From Zoogloea oleivorans (GTDB lineage Bacteria > Pseudomonadota > Gammaproteobacteria > Burkholderiales > Rhodocyclaceae), in the NCBI GenBank assembly GCA_030157785.1, contig JAOAUC010000014.1:1-64000 (forward strand): DNA of 64,000 bases. Direction: 5' to 3'. This document shows positions 56,808-64,000 of the stretch, piece after piece; position 1 is the first letter of the stretch; each line of letters starts with the position of its first letter. Below the pieces are notes generated by a model. It was given only the letters and a program-made list of their open reading frames with translations, had not been told where the DNA came from and did not search any database. A program made the translations under genes and the position numbers.

Positions 56808-58196
56808 TTATTGATGCTGGTCATCGGCAGTGAACGACGCCGGCTTTAATCCCGGCAGTGCACTGGCCATCCTGCCAACCGGTTCGCGCCAGTTGCCCCG
56901 CTGTGTTTGCCGGAACAGCCGCATGCCCGGATACCAGGGGCTGTCGTCGCGTTCGTGCAGCCAGCGCCAGTCGGCCTTCCAGGCCGGCAGCAGGAGCCAG
57001 CACGGCACGCCGAGGGCGCCGGCGAGGTGGGCGGGGGCGCTGTCGATGCTGATCAGCAGGTCGAGTCGGGAGAGCAGGGCGGCGCTGTCGGCGAAGTCGC
57101 CGATGGCCGGGGCGAGGTCGGTGAGGGGCAAGCCCGGCGGCAGGGGGCCAGCGTCTTTCTGCAGGCTGAAGAAGCGCACGCCGGGGATCGCCCACAGGGG
57201 CGCGAGGACCTCGAGGCCGGGCACGGAGCGCTCGGCGTCGTTGCCGTGCTGCGGGTTGCCGCGCCACACCAGGCCGACCTTCAGACCGTCACCGGCCAGC
57301 AGCGGGGCGAGGCGGGCCACCCGGGCCGGATCGGGGTGCAGGTAGGGAACATCGGCCGGGATGATGTCCGGCGTGGTGCCGGCGCGAAGCGGCAGGCTGA
57401 GCAGGACGGTCCAGTAGTCGTGATCGGCGAGGCGGGGCAGGGCGTCGGCTTGGCTGATCACGGTGTCGGGGCCGGCGAGGGATTGCATCAGTGCGGTCTG
57501 GCTGGGGCGGCACACCAGCGTGACCTGCGCGGCGCCTTGAGCCTTGAGCCAGGGCAGGTAGCGGCAGAACTGGATTTCGTCGCCGAGGCCCTGTTCGGGC
57601 AGCACGATGATCGATTTGCCGGCCAAGGACTCGCCCTGCCAGTGGCGCAGGCCGGCGGCGGCAATCGGGTCGGCGGCGCCGGTTGAGTCGGCGTGTTCGT
57701 TGAGGCGTCCTTCGTGCAGGAGCCAGCCTTCGGTAAAGCGGCCCTGCGCGAGGAGCAACTGGCCGAGGTTCATCCGGGCCCTGGCAAAGTCCGGTTGCAG
57801 GGCCAGCGCCTGGCGGAAACAGGCTTCGGCTTCGGTCTCCCGGTGCAGGTCGGTGAGCAGCACGCCGAGGTTGGAATGGGTGCCGGCGGCGTCGGGCTGG
57901 TGGGCAAGGGACTGGCGGTAGGCGGCTTCGGCGGCGTCGGGGTGGCCCAGGCGTTCGAGGGCGATGCCCAGGTTGTTGCAGGCCGGGGCATCGCTTGGGT
58001 CGAGCGCGAGGAGGCGCTGCAGGCAGTCGGCGGCGCCGGCGTCATCGCCCAGTTGCAGGGCGCTCTCGGCGGCGATTTCCAGCAGCGCGGGGTCGTCGCC
58101 GGCGAGGGTCATGCCCATGCGGGCGATGCGCAGGGCGTCGGCCGGGGCGCCGTCGAACAGGCATTGCGCAGCCTGCGTCACGAAGGGGTTGTCCAC
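56808..58196 (-). CDS. TPR-repeat protein with glycosyltransferase-9-like C-terminal domain
   Basis: About 462 residues: N-terminal TPR repeats (about 10-170: ACNNLGIALERLGHPDAAEAAY, THSNLGVLLTDLHRETEAEACF and others) and a C-terminal heptosyltransferase-like domain (LPEQGLGDEIQFCRYLPWL, VGLVWRGNP, DLLISIDSAPAHLAGALG). Probably transfers a sugar to a protein or surface glycan. The start is uncertain: GTG 58196 is chosen because upstream codons run across the operator region at 58212. Confidence 0.8.
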   Translation of the reverse strand: MDNPFVTQAAQCLFDGAPADALRIARMGMTLAGDDPALLEIAAESALQLGDDAGAADCLQRLLALDPSDAPACNNLGIALERLGHPDAAEAAYRQSLAHQPDAAGTHSNLGVLLTDLHRETEAEACFRQALALQPDFARARMNLGQLLLAQGRFTEGWLLHEGRLNEHADSTGAADPIAAAGLRHWQGESLAGKSIIVLPEQGLGDEIQFCRYLPWLKAQGAAQVTLVCRPSQTALMQSLAGPDTVISQADALPRLADHDYWTVLLSLPLRAGTTPDIIPADVPYLHPDPARVARLAPLLAGDGLKVGLVWRGNPQHGNDAERSVPGLEVLAPLWAIPGVRFFSLQKDAGPLPPGLPLTDLAPAIGDFADSAALLSRLDLLISIDSAPAHLAGALGVPCWLLLPAWKADWRWLHERDDSPWYPGMRLFRQTQRGNWREPVGRMASALPGLKPASFTADDQHQ

Positions 58197-58211
58197 GCGA
58201 GGTCTTTCTAT

Positions 58212-58249
58212 AAAACAAACAATATTGTTCGTTTGTTGACCATGGTCAA
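58212..58249. promoter_or_regulatory. Regulon-type inverted repeat plus a second palindrome (site 4)
   Basis: AAAACAAAC (58212-58220), ten bases, then GTTTGTTG (from 58231). Inside is a perfect 12-base palindrome AACAATATTGTT (58218). Immediately after it is a perfect 14-base palindrome TTGACCATGGTCAA (58236-58249). The pair lies between the divergent TPR gene and the third Rieske gene (start 58323), a natural place for an operator of both. Confidence 0.65.
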
Positions 58250-58322
58250 TGTAGGGTTTTGCGTGCTGGGCAGAATCCACTCACCGGCACTCAAGCCGGA
58301 ATGATCCGGAGGAGACTAATCA

Positions 58323-59714
58323 ATGAATGCACCCTGCGCAATCCAGCACCCGCGTGTATCACCCGAAAACCTCGGCGATCCGGCCACCTTCCAGCGTCTG
58401 CTGGCACAAGAGAAAGTGCCCGTCCCGGCCTTTCTCAAGCCGGCCCCGGCGGCCGGGCTGGGCGATGCCGATCTGGCGGTGGACCGCTATTTCTCGGCCG
58501 ATTTCCACCGTCGCGAGATGGCCGGCATGTGGCCTCGCGTGTGGCAGTTCGTCGGCCGCGACGAAGCCATTCCGAACGCCGGCGACCATCTGGTGTACGA
58601 CATCGGCGACCGCTCGGTCATCGTGATGCGCGGCGAGGACGGCGTGGTGCGTGGTTTCGGCAATTCGTGCCTGCACCGGGGTATCGCCCTGCGCCCCGAA
58701 GGCGGCCATGTCGAGCAGCTGCGCTGCCCCTTCCACGGCTTCACCTGGGATCTGGCCGGCGCCATGAAGAGCCTGCCATGCTCGTGGGACTTCAAGCATC
58801 TGGAGCCGGCCCGCCAGGACTTGCCGCAGGTGCGCGTCGAAATCTGGGCGGGCTTCATCTTCATCAACTTCGACAAGGATGCGCCCTCGCTGGAAAGCTG
58901 GCTCGGCGTGATGCCCGCGCACTTTGCCGACTACGGGCTTGATCGGGCGACGACCCTGCTGCACGTGCGCAAACGCATCCCGTGCAACTGGAAGCTGGCT
59001 CAGGAAGCCTTCTTCGAATCCTTCCACGTGCGTGCCACCCACCCGCACATCATGACCTTCACCGACGACGTGGACAGCCAGTACGACGTGTTCAGCGACA
59101 ACGTGGCGCGCTGCATCACCCCCATGTCCATCGCCAGCCCCAACCTGTCCGGCGTCACCGAGGCCGAGGTGATGCGCGACTGCATCGCCGCATCCGGCCG
59201 CATGTCCGATGCCAACGGCGCAGCCCACCAGCTGCCGGCCGGCATGACAGCACGGGAATACATCGGCGAGATGAACCGCGAAGCTTATTCGGCGGCCTCC
59301 GGCGTCGACCTGTCGCAGGCGACCCTGGCCGAACTGCAGGACGCGATCCTGTATTCCGCCTTTCCCAACTTCCAGATCTGGGCCGGCTACTGCGGCAACA
59401 TCGTGTATCGGGCCATCCCCGACGGGCAGAATCCGGAAAGCTGCATTTACGACGTGATGGTGCTCGGTCGCCACAGGGCCGGCGAAGTCCGACCGGCGGC
59501 CCCGGCCGTGCATTGGCTGACGGATGACGAGCCTTTCAGCAGTGCCCCGGAACTCGGCGCCCTCGGCCCGGTGCTCGATCAGGACATGCGCAACTTGCCG
59601 CACATGACCCGCGGCCTCAAGGCCTCGCTGACCGGCGTGGTGACCCTGGCGAGCTACCAGGAACTGCGCATCCGCGCCCACCACCACACTCTCGACAAAT
59701 ATCTGGCCGACTGA
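58323..59714 (+). CDS. Rieske non-heme iron oxygenase, alpha subunit
   Basis: A 463-residue oxygenase: Rieske motifs CLHRGI and CPFHGFTW (about 113-140), catalytic iron region EAFFESFHVRATHPHIM and downstream Asp (FTDDVDSQYD). Longer at both ends than the other two Rieske proteins. GGAGGAGACTAATC precedes the ATG. It has its own operator-like region upstream and is followed by another upstream of the dehydrogenase complex, so it may be monocistronic. No beta subunit nearby. Confidence 0.9.
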   Translation: MNAPCAIQHPRVSPENLGDPATFQRLLAQEKVPVPAFLKPAPAAGLGDADLAVDRYFSADFHRREMAGMWPRVWQFVGRDEAIPNAGDHLVYDIGDRSVIVMRGEDGVVRGFGNSCLHRGIALRPEGGHVEQLRCPFHGFTWDLAGAMKSLPCSWDFKHLEPARQDLPQVRVEIWAGFIFINFDKDAPSLESWLGVMPAHFADYGLDRATTLLHVRKRIPCNWKLAQEAFFESFHVRATHPHIMTFTDDVDSQYDVFSDNVARCITPMSIASPNLSGVTEAEVMRDCIAASGRMSDANGAAHQLPAGMTAREYIGEMNREAYSAASGVDLSQATLAELQDAILYSAFPNFQIWAGYCGNIVYRAIPDGQNPESCIYDVMVLGRHRAGEVRPAAPAVHWLTDDEPFSSAPELGALGPVLDQDMRNLPHMTRGLKASLTGVVTLASYQELRIRAHHHTLDKYLAD

Positions 59715-59758
59715 TTTTCGGGGCTTGTCACTCGCCGGGGCTGTCGATATACTGCAAA

Positions 59759-59818
59759 AAAACAAACGGGACTGTTGGTTTTGTTTTGGGGCGACGAGCC
59801 CCGTCAAAAGTCCCGTTT
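59759..59818 (+). promoter_or_regulatory. Regulon-type site nested in a hairpin-forming leader (site 5)
   Basis: AAAACAAAC (59759-59767), ten bases, GTTTTGTTTTG (from 59778). In addition AAACGGGACT (59764-59773) is exactly complementary to AGTCCCGTTT (59809-59818), and within the loop GGGGC (59788) pairs with GCCCC (59798). If transcribed this gives a two-tier hairpin about 60 bases before the E1 alpha start at 59877. Confidence 0.6.
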
Positions 59819-59876
59819 GCCGGACGAGCCGCCGGCTCCAGGGCTTCCCGTTACCAACCCAATCGAGAGGTAGGGC

Positions 59877-60863
59877 ATGAGTGAGACAAAGCAACCCGGC
59901 AAGGCCACCTTGCTGGAGATCTACCGAATCGCGACCCTGATCAAGACGGCCGACGACCGCTTCATTGCGCTCATCAAGGCCGGCCAGATCGCCTCGCCGT
60001 ATTACTCGCCGCGCGGCCAGGAGCTGATTCCGGCGGCCATCTCGGTGAGCCTGACGCCGGCTGACTACGTGGTGACCACCTACCGGGGCATTCACGACCA
60101 GCTGGCCAAGGGCATTCCGCTGAAGCCCTTCGTGGCCGAGCTGTTCGGGCGTGCCACCGGCACCTGCAAGGGCAAGGGCGGGCCGATGCACGTCACCCAC
60201 GTGGCCTCCGGCCTGCCGGTCACCACCGGCATCGTCGGTGCCGGCCTGCCGATCGCCAACGGTCTGGCGTGGGCCTCGCAACTGAAGGGCACCGACCAGG
60301 TCACGGTGGTGAACTTCGGCGACGGCGCCTCCAACATCGGTGCCTTCCACGAGGCGCTGAACCTGGCCGCCGTGTGGACGCTGCCGGTGATCTTCGTGTG
60401 CCAGAACAACGGCTACGCCGAGCACACCAAGTACGAATACGGCACCGGTGCGGCGACGATTGCCGACCGTGGTCTGGCCTACGGCATCCCCGGTGTCGAG
60501 GTGGACGGCAACGACGCCGTCGCCATGTGGCAGGCCGCCAGCACCGCCATTGCCCGCGCCCGCGCCGGCGACGGTCCGACCCTGCTGGAAGCCAACACCT
60601 TCCGCTTCCGTGGTCACCTGATGGGCGACGACAGCCATTACATCCCCAAGGAAGAAATGGCCGCCGCCATCGCTGCCGACCCGCTGCCGCGCTTCCGCGC
60701 CTGGCTGATCGAGCAGGGCCACGCCACCGATGGCCAACTGGCCGACATCGAGGCCACCAACGTGGCCGCCTTCGAGGAGGCCGTCGAATTCGGACTGGCC
60801 AGCCCTTATCCGGATGTATCCGAGCTCGACAAGGACGTCGTTGCCGAGGGAGCCCAAGCATGA
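59877..60863 (+). CDS. 2-oxoacid/acetoin dehydrogenase-type E1 alpha subunit
   Basis: A 328-residue ThDP-dependent E1 alpha: GPMHVTH, GAGLPIANGLAWA, and the thiamine-diphosphate motif GDGASNIGAFHEAL ending in the NN pair (CQNNGYAE). Conserved phospho-loop-like RFRGHLMGD present. With E1 beta it decarboxylates or cleaves a 2-oxo or alpha-hydroxyketone substrate and loads the acyl group on lipoate. GAGAGGTAGGGC precedes the ATG; overlaps E1 beta by ATGA. Confidence 0.9.
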   Translation: MSETKQPGKATLLEIYRIATLIKTADDRFIALIKAGQIASPYYSPRGQELIPAAISVSLTPADYVVTTYRGIHDQLAKGIPLKPFVAELFGRATGTCKGKGGPMHVTHVASGLPVTTGIVGAGLPIANGLAWASQLKGTDQVTVVNFGDGASNIGAFHEALNLAAVWTLPVIFVCQNNGYAEHTKYEYGTGAATIADRGLAYGIPGVEVDGNDAVAMWQAASTAIARARAGDGPTLLEANTFRFRGHLMGDDSHYIPKEEMAAAIAADPLPRFRAWLIEQGHATDGQLADIEATNVAAFEEAVEFGLASPYPDVSELDKDVVAEGAQA

Positions 60864-61855
60864 GCGCCGTTCAAGCCAAGAAGATCAACATCGTCCAGGC
60901 CATCAACATGGCCCTCCACGACGCCATGGAGCTGGACAGCTCGGTGGTCGTCCTCGGTGAGGACATCGCCGACCGCGAAGGCGGCGGGGTGTTCAAGTGC
61001 ACCGCCGGCCTGTCGGGCAAGTTCGGTACCGGGCGGGTCAAGTCCACCCCGATCGCCGAGCAGGCGATTGTCGGCGCCGCCGTGGGCGGCGCGCTGGCCG
61101 GCCTGCGTCCGGTGGCCGAGATCATGCTGATGAACTTCACCACGGTGGCCATGGACCAGATCGTGAACCACGCGGCCAAGCTGCGCTTCATGACCGGCGG
61201 CCAGACCCACGTGCCGCTGGTGATCCGTACCACCACCGGTGCCGGCTTCGGCACCGGCGGCCAGCACGCCGACTACCTGGAAGCCTGGTTTGCCCACACC
61301 GCCGGCCTCAAGGTGGTGGCCCCGTCGAATCCGGCCGACGCCTACGGTCTGCTGCTGTCGTGCATCTTCGACGACGATCCGTGCATCTTCATCGAGAACC
61401 TGCCCCTGTACTTCGTGCCCGGCGAAGCCCCGGTACCCGGCCAGCGCGTGCCCATCGGCAAGGCCAAGGTGGTGCAGGAAGGCACCGACATCACCCTGAT
61501 CAGCTACAGCAAGACCCTCCATGAGGTGATTGCCGCCGCCAAGGATCTGGCCAGGGAAGGTGTATCGGCCGAAGTCATCGACCTGCGCACCATCTCCCCG
61601 CTGGACATGCCGACCATCCTCGCCTCGGTGGCCAAGACCGGCCGCGCCGTGGTGGCCCACGAAGCCCAGGTGGATTTTGGTGTCGGTGCGGAAATCTCCG
61701 CCCGTCTGCACAAGGCGCTCTTCGGCACGCTCAAGGCACCGGTTGCCCGCGTCGGTGCGGCCCGCTCGCCGGTGCCCTTCTCCAAGCCCCTCGAAAGCGC
61801 CTTCGTGCCCACCAAGGAACGCATCCTGGCGGCCATTCGCGAAACGCTCAAGTAA
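60860..61855 (+). CDS. 2-oxoacid/acetoin dehydrogenase-type E1 beta subunit
   Basis: A 331-residue transketolase-like beta subunit: VVLGEDIADREGGGVF near the start, STPIAEQAIVGAAVG, the cofactor Glu region, and C-terminal VIDLRTISPLDMPTIL. Pairs with the alpha subunit at 59877. Complete, no anomaly. Codon 1 overlaps the alpha stop (ATGA), assuring equal amounts. Confidence 0.92.
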   Translation: MSAVQAKKINIVQAINMALHDAMELDSSVVVLGEDIADREGGGVFKCTAGLSGKFGTGRVKSTPIAEQAIVGAAVGGALAGLRPVAEIMLMNFTTVAMDQIVNHAAKLRFMTGGQTHVPLVIRTTTGAGFGTGGQHADYLEAWFAHTAGLKVVAPSNPADAYGLLLSCIFDDDPCIFIENLPLYFVPGEAPVPGQRVPIGKAKVVQEGTDITLISYSKTLHEVIAAAKDLAREGVSAEVIDLRTISPLDMPTILASVAKTGRAVVAHEAQVDFGVGAEISARLHKALFGTLKAPVARVGAARSPVPFSKPLESAFVPTKERILAAIRETLK

Positions 61856-61895
61856 GCCTCAAGTCATTCCCAACCAAAAATCAAAGGACACGAAC

Positions 61896-62126
61896 ATGGC
61901 AACCGAAATCATTCTCCCCAAGCTCGGCTTCTCCGTGAATGAGGCCATCCTCACCGAATGGATGGTCGCCGACGGCGCCCCGGTGACCCAGGGCCAGCTG
62001 CTCTACACCATGGAAAGCGAAAAGTCGGTTCAGGAAGTCGAGGCCCCGGCCGACGGCACCCTGAAGATCATCAAGGAAGCCGGCGAGACCTACGAGGTCG
62101 GCACCGTCATCGGCGAGCTCGTCTGA
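61896..62126 (+). CDS. Stand-alone lipoyl-domain protein
   Basis: A 76-residue protein consisting only of a lipoyl/biotinyl domain: ILPKLGFSVNEAILTEWMV, with the lipoylated Lys in the hairpin ESEKSVQEVEAP, and EVGTVIGELV at the end. In most complexes this domain is fused to E2. Here it is a separate mobile carrier between E1 and the catalytic E2 (start overlaps this stop, TGATG). AAAGGACACGAAC precedes the ATG. Confidence 0.88.
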   Translation: MATEIILPKLGFSVNEAILTEWMVADGAPVTQGQLLYTMESEKSVQEVEAPADGTLKIIKEAGETYEVGTVIGELV

Positions 62127-62893
62127 TGTCCGCCGCGCCCGACGCCAAGCCCGTGCCGGTGTGGCCGGCTACGCTGCCGCCGATGCCGGTGGTCGATTTC
62201 GCGCTGTTCGGCGAAGTCGAAACGGTGCCGCTGCCGCGCCACCAGAAGCTGGTGGCGTCCTTTCTGTCCCGCAACTGGGCGCAGATTCCCCACGTCACCC
62301 ACCACGACGAGGCCGAAGCCCCGACGCTGGACACGGTGCGCAAGGCGCTGGGCGAGCAGCTCGGCATCAAGCTCACCCCGGTGCCCTTCCTGATCAAGGC
62401 GGCGGTCAAGGCGCTGCAGGCCTTTCCGCGCTTCAATGCCTCGCTGGCGCCCAACGGCGACGGGCTGGTGATGAAGCACTACTTTCACATCGGCGTGGCG
62501 GTGGAAACCCCCAGCGGCCTGGTGGTGCCGGTGATCCGCGACTGCGACAAGAAGTCGATCGGTGAAATCGCCCTCGAACTGGCCGAAAAGGCCGAGCGGG
62601 CGCGCACCAAGGGCCTGCCGATCACCGAGATGTCGGGCGGCTGCTTCTCGATCAGTTCTCTCGGCAACCTGGGCGGCACGGGCTTCACGCCCATCATCAA
62701 CGCCCCCGAGCTGGCCATTCTCGGCGTCACCCGCGCCGGTGAAAAGCTCAAGCTGGTGGATGGGCAAGTGCGCAGCGTGCCGGTGATTCCCCTGTCCCTG
62801 AGCTACGACCACCGGGTGATCAACGGGGCCGATGCGGCCCGCTTCACCCGCTTTATTGCCGACGCCCTGGCGGACCCGGCAGCCCTGGCCTGA
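62126..62893 (+). CDS. Dihydrolipoamide acyltransferase E2, catalytic domain only
   Basis: A 255-residue E2 catalytic (CAT-like) domain: HVTHHDEA, ETPSGLVVPVIRD, FSISSLGNLGGTGFTPIIN and the active-site segment YDHRVINGADAARF. The normal DHRxxDG motif has Asn for Asp. No lipoyl domain and no peripheral subunit-binding domain precede it; only a Pro-rich N-terminal stretch. Transfers the acyl group from lipoate to CoA. Overlaps the lipoyl gene stop. Confidence 0.88.
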   Translation: MSAAPDAKPVPVWPATLPPMPVVDFALFGEVETVPLPRHQKLVASFLSRNWAQIPHVTHHDEAEAPTLDTVRKALGEQLGIKLTPVPFLIKAAVKALQAFPRFNASLAPNGDGLVMKHYFHIGVAVETPSGLVVPVIRDCDKKSIGEIALELAEKAERARTKGLPITEMSGGCFSISSLGNLGGTGFTPIINAPELAILGVTRAGEKLKLVDGQVRSVPVIPLSLSYDHRVINGADAARFTRFIADALADPAALA

Positions 62894-62918
62894 CCTTTCG
62901 ACAAGGAACAATAAGAAC

Positions 62919-63713
62919 ATGACCTCAACGGAAAGAATGAAAGCCATCCAGCAGACCTTCTCGCTGGAAGGCCGGGTAGCCCTGGTGACCGGTGCCGGTA
63001 CGGGCATCGGCGAGCACTTCGCCCATGTGCTGGCGGCGGCGGGCGCCAAGGTGGCCTGCGTGGCCCGCCGCGTCGAACGGGTCGAGGCGGTGGCGCAGGA
63101 AATCCGCGCGGCCGGGGGCGAAGCCTTTGGTTGCCGCATGGACGTTGCGGATCGGGACTCGATCCGCCTCGGCTTCAAGCAGATCGAAGCGCATTACGGG
63201 CCGGTGGACATCCTGGTCAATAACGCCGGCCTCGCCAACCCGACGGTTTTCCAGGAGATGTCCGACGAGCAATGGACCTCGCTTCTGGACGTGAATCTGT
63301 CCGGCCCCTTCTTTGCCGCACAGGAAATGGCCCGGCGTCTCATTGCCACGGGCAAGCCGGGCTCGATCATCAACATTGCCTCGATTCTTGGCCACCTGGC
63401 TTACCCGGCCTTCCTCAACTACGGTACAACCAAGGGTGCGTTGATTCACATGACCCGCTACATGGCGCTGGATTTGCTGCCTCATTCCATTCGGGTGAAT
63501 GCGATTGCGCCGGGTTATTTCCCCAGCGAAATGACCAATCCATTTTACGAATCGGAAGCCGGCAAGAAGGAAATCGCCAATCTGCCGGCCAAGCGCCTGG
63601 GGCGTCTGGAAGAGCTGGATGGCCCGTTGCTGCTGCTGGCCAGCGAGGCTTCATCGTTCATGAACGGAAGCGTATTAACCGTGGACTATGGACACTCCGT
63701 GCGCTTGTCGTAG
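62919..63713 (+). CDS. Short-chain dehydrogenase/reductase
   Basis: A 264-residue classical SDR: TGAGTGIG (24-31), NNAG, Ser in NIASILG, YGTTK active site, and LTVDYG at the end. AAGGAACAATAAG precedes the ATG, 25 bases after E2, same operon. Codon use is somewhat less GC-rich near the 3' end. Probably a hydroxyacyl or alcohol dehydrogenase for the dehydrogenase complex substrate or product. Confidence 0.9.
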   Translation: MTSTERMKAIQQTFSLEGRVALVTGAGTGIGEHFAHVLAAAGAKVACVARRVERVEAVAQEIRAAGGEAFGCRMDVADRDSIRLGFKQIEAHYGPVDILVNNAGLANPTVFQEMSDEQWTSLLDVNLSGPFFAAQEMARRLIATGKPGSIINIASILGHLAYPAFLNYGTTKGALIHMTRYMALDLLPHSIRVNAIAPGYFPSEMTNPFYESEAGKKEIANLPAKRLGRLEELDGPLLLLASEASSFMNGSVLTVDYGHSVRLS

Positions 63714-63758
63714 AATCCGGTCGCAATCAAGACGTTGAAGCATGAGGAAAACGCGTTC

Positions 63759-63911
63759 ATGACCCGTGGCAAAAGTTCGCGGGCAGGAACCACCAGGGAA
63801 GCGGAAAGACGGTATGGCAGTGCAAGGCTGCAGGTTCGTGCATGGGCGCGGGCCACGTCTTTCCTGTGCAGTATCGACTTGCTCGTCAGGTCTGAGGGAT
63901 ACCGAAAATGA
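63759..63911 (+). CDS. Possible small basic protein
   Basis: A 50-residue frame (MTRGKSSRAGTTREAERRYG...) preceded by GAGGAAAACG and ending in an ATGA overlap with the next start. Rich in Arg/Ser/Ala with no recognised domain. The stretch also contains GGAAAGACG and CGTCTTTCC, which could pair in RNA, so a structured leader is an alternative. Weak evidence. No other gene is visible in 63714-63907. Confidence 0.3.
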   Translation: MTRGKSSRAGTTREAERRYGSARLQVRAWARATSFLCSIDLLVRSEGYRK

Positions 63912-64000
63912 TCGAAGACAACAAGCCAGAATCCTTGCTTGAGCCCGAAGCAGCGGCAACGCGACGGGTCGAACGACCCAAGCGCGATACCGCCCGTACC
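63908..64000 (+). CDS. Unknown protein, N-terminal fragment
   Basis: The first 31 codons (MIEDNKPESLLEPEAAATRR...) run off the right edge. GAGGGATACC precedes the ATG. The acidic then Arg/Lys-rich start could be the N-terminal arm of a TetR-type regulator, but too little is visible to assign. Confidence 0.45.
   Translation, partial: MIEDNKPESLLEPEAAATRRVERPKRDTART

Overview
The window looks like a chromosomal segment of a GC-rich (roughly 65 %) betaproteobacterium, most likely from the Rhodocyclales (Azoarcus/Thauera/Zoogloea-like). The grounds are gene content and codon use, BaeSR and AcrAB-type efflux genes, and a dispersed palindromic repeat (TGTAGGGGCGACTTCAGTCGCCC). This is inference: no rRNA or tRNA gene is present to fix the taxonomy. 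About 60 genes are readable, packed into operons with many 4-base ATGA overlaps.

Layout. 1-2018: start of an RND efflux operon (minus) with a divergent TetR/AcrR regulator and an operator between them. 2329-9009: an export/outer-membrane module (DUF1302 barrel, DUF1329 protein, BNR-repeat periplasmic protein, MMPL-type RND transporter). 9357-19499: plus-strand genes for SDRs, a glyoxalase-fold protein, a ThuA-like protein, a GST, an SRPBCC protein, a zinc alcohol dehydrogenase, a TIM-barrel isomerase, then a YjdM-like protein, an HDOD protein and a PAS protein. 19521-27172 (minus): a medium-chain reductase, SDR, Rieske oxygenase, two NTF2-fold proteins, an old-yellow-enzyme remnant, a LuxR solo, and a Tat-exported flavoprotein with a c-type cytochrome. 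27332-38216 (plus): TetR, hemerythrin, GMC oxidoreductase, reductase, old yellow enzyme, two NTF2-fold proteins, a frameshifted P450, an FAD dehydrogenase, SDR and a second Rieske oxygenase. 38310-56729: signalling and transport genes, namely a diguanylate cyclase, LysR/MFS, ferric-reductase-like/OMF/RND/MFP efflux operon, baeSR, an RluA-type pseudouridine synthase, a shortened dctA, a hybrid kinase and a TRAP-type binding protein. 56808-63713: a TPR glycosyltransferase-like protein, a third Rieske oxygenase, and a 2-oxoacid/acetoin-type dehydrogenase complex with a separate lipoyl protein, then an SDR.

Taken together, the metabolic genes look like one or more catabolic islands for a hydrophobic, probably cyclic compound (steroid-, terpenoid- or alicyclic-like). 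The outer-membrane/RND module would move the substrate. Three Rieske oxygenases, a P450 and several dehydrogenases would oxidise it. A ThDP/lipoyl/acyltransferase complex would cleave a C-C bond to an acyl-CoA. The substrate itself cannot be read from the sequence.

The strongest new observation is a shared inverted repeat, AAAC-N10-GTTT (often extended to AAACAAAC-N10-GTTTNGTTT). It lies in front of the DUF1302 module, the 23886 operon, the GMC operon, the third Rieske gene and the dehydrogenase-complex operon, with weaker copies in front of the 9357 operon and the second Rieske gene. It suggests a multi-operon regulon. Other oddities are a dctA gene apparently shortened by three in-frame deletions, a P450 frameshift that fuses two reading frames, an SDR lacking its catalytic Tyr, and a 2-oxoacid dehydrogenase E2 split into separate lipoyl and catalytic proteins.
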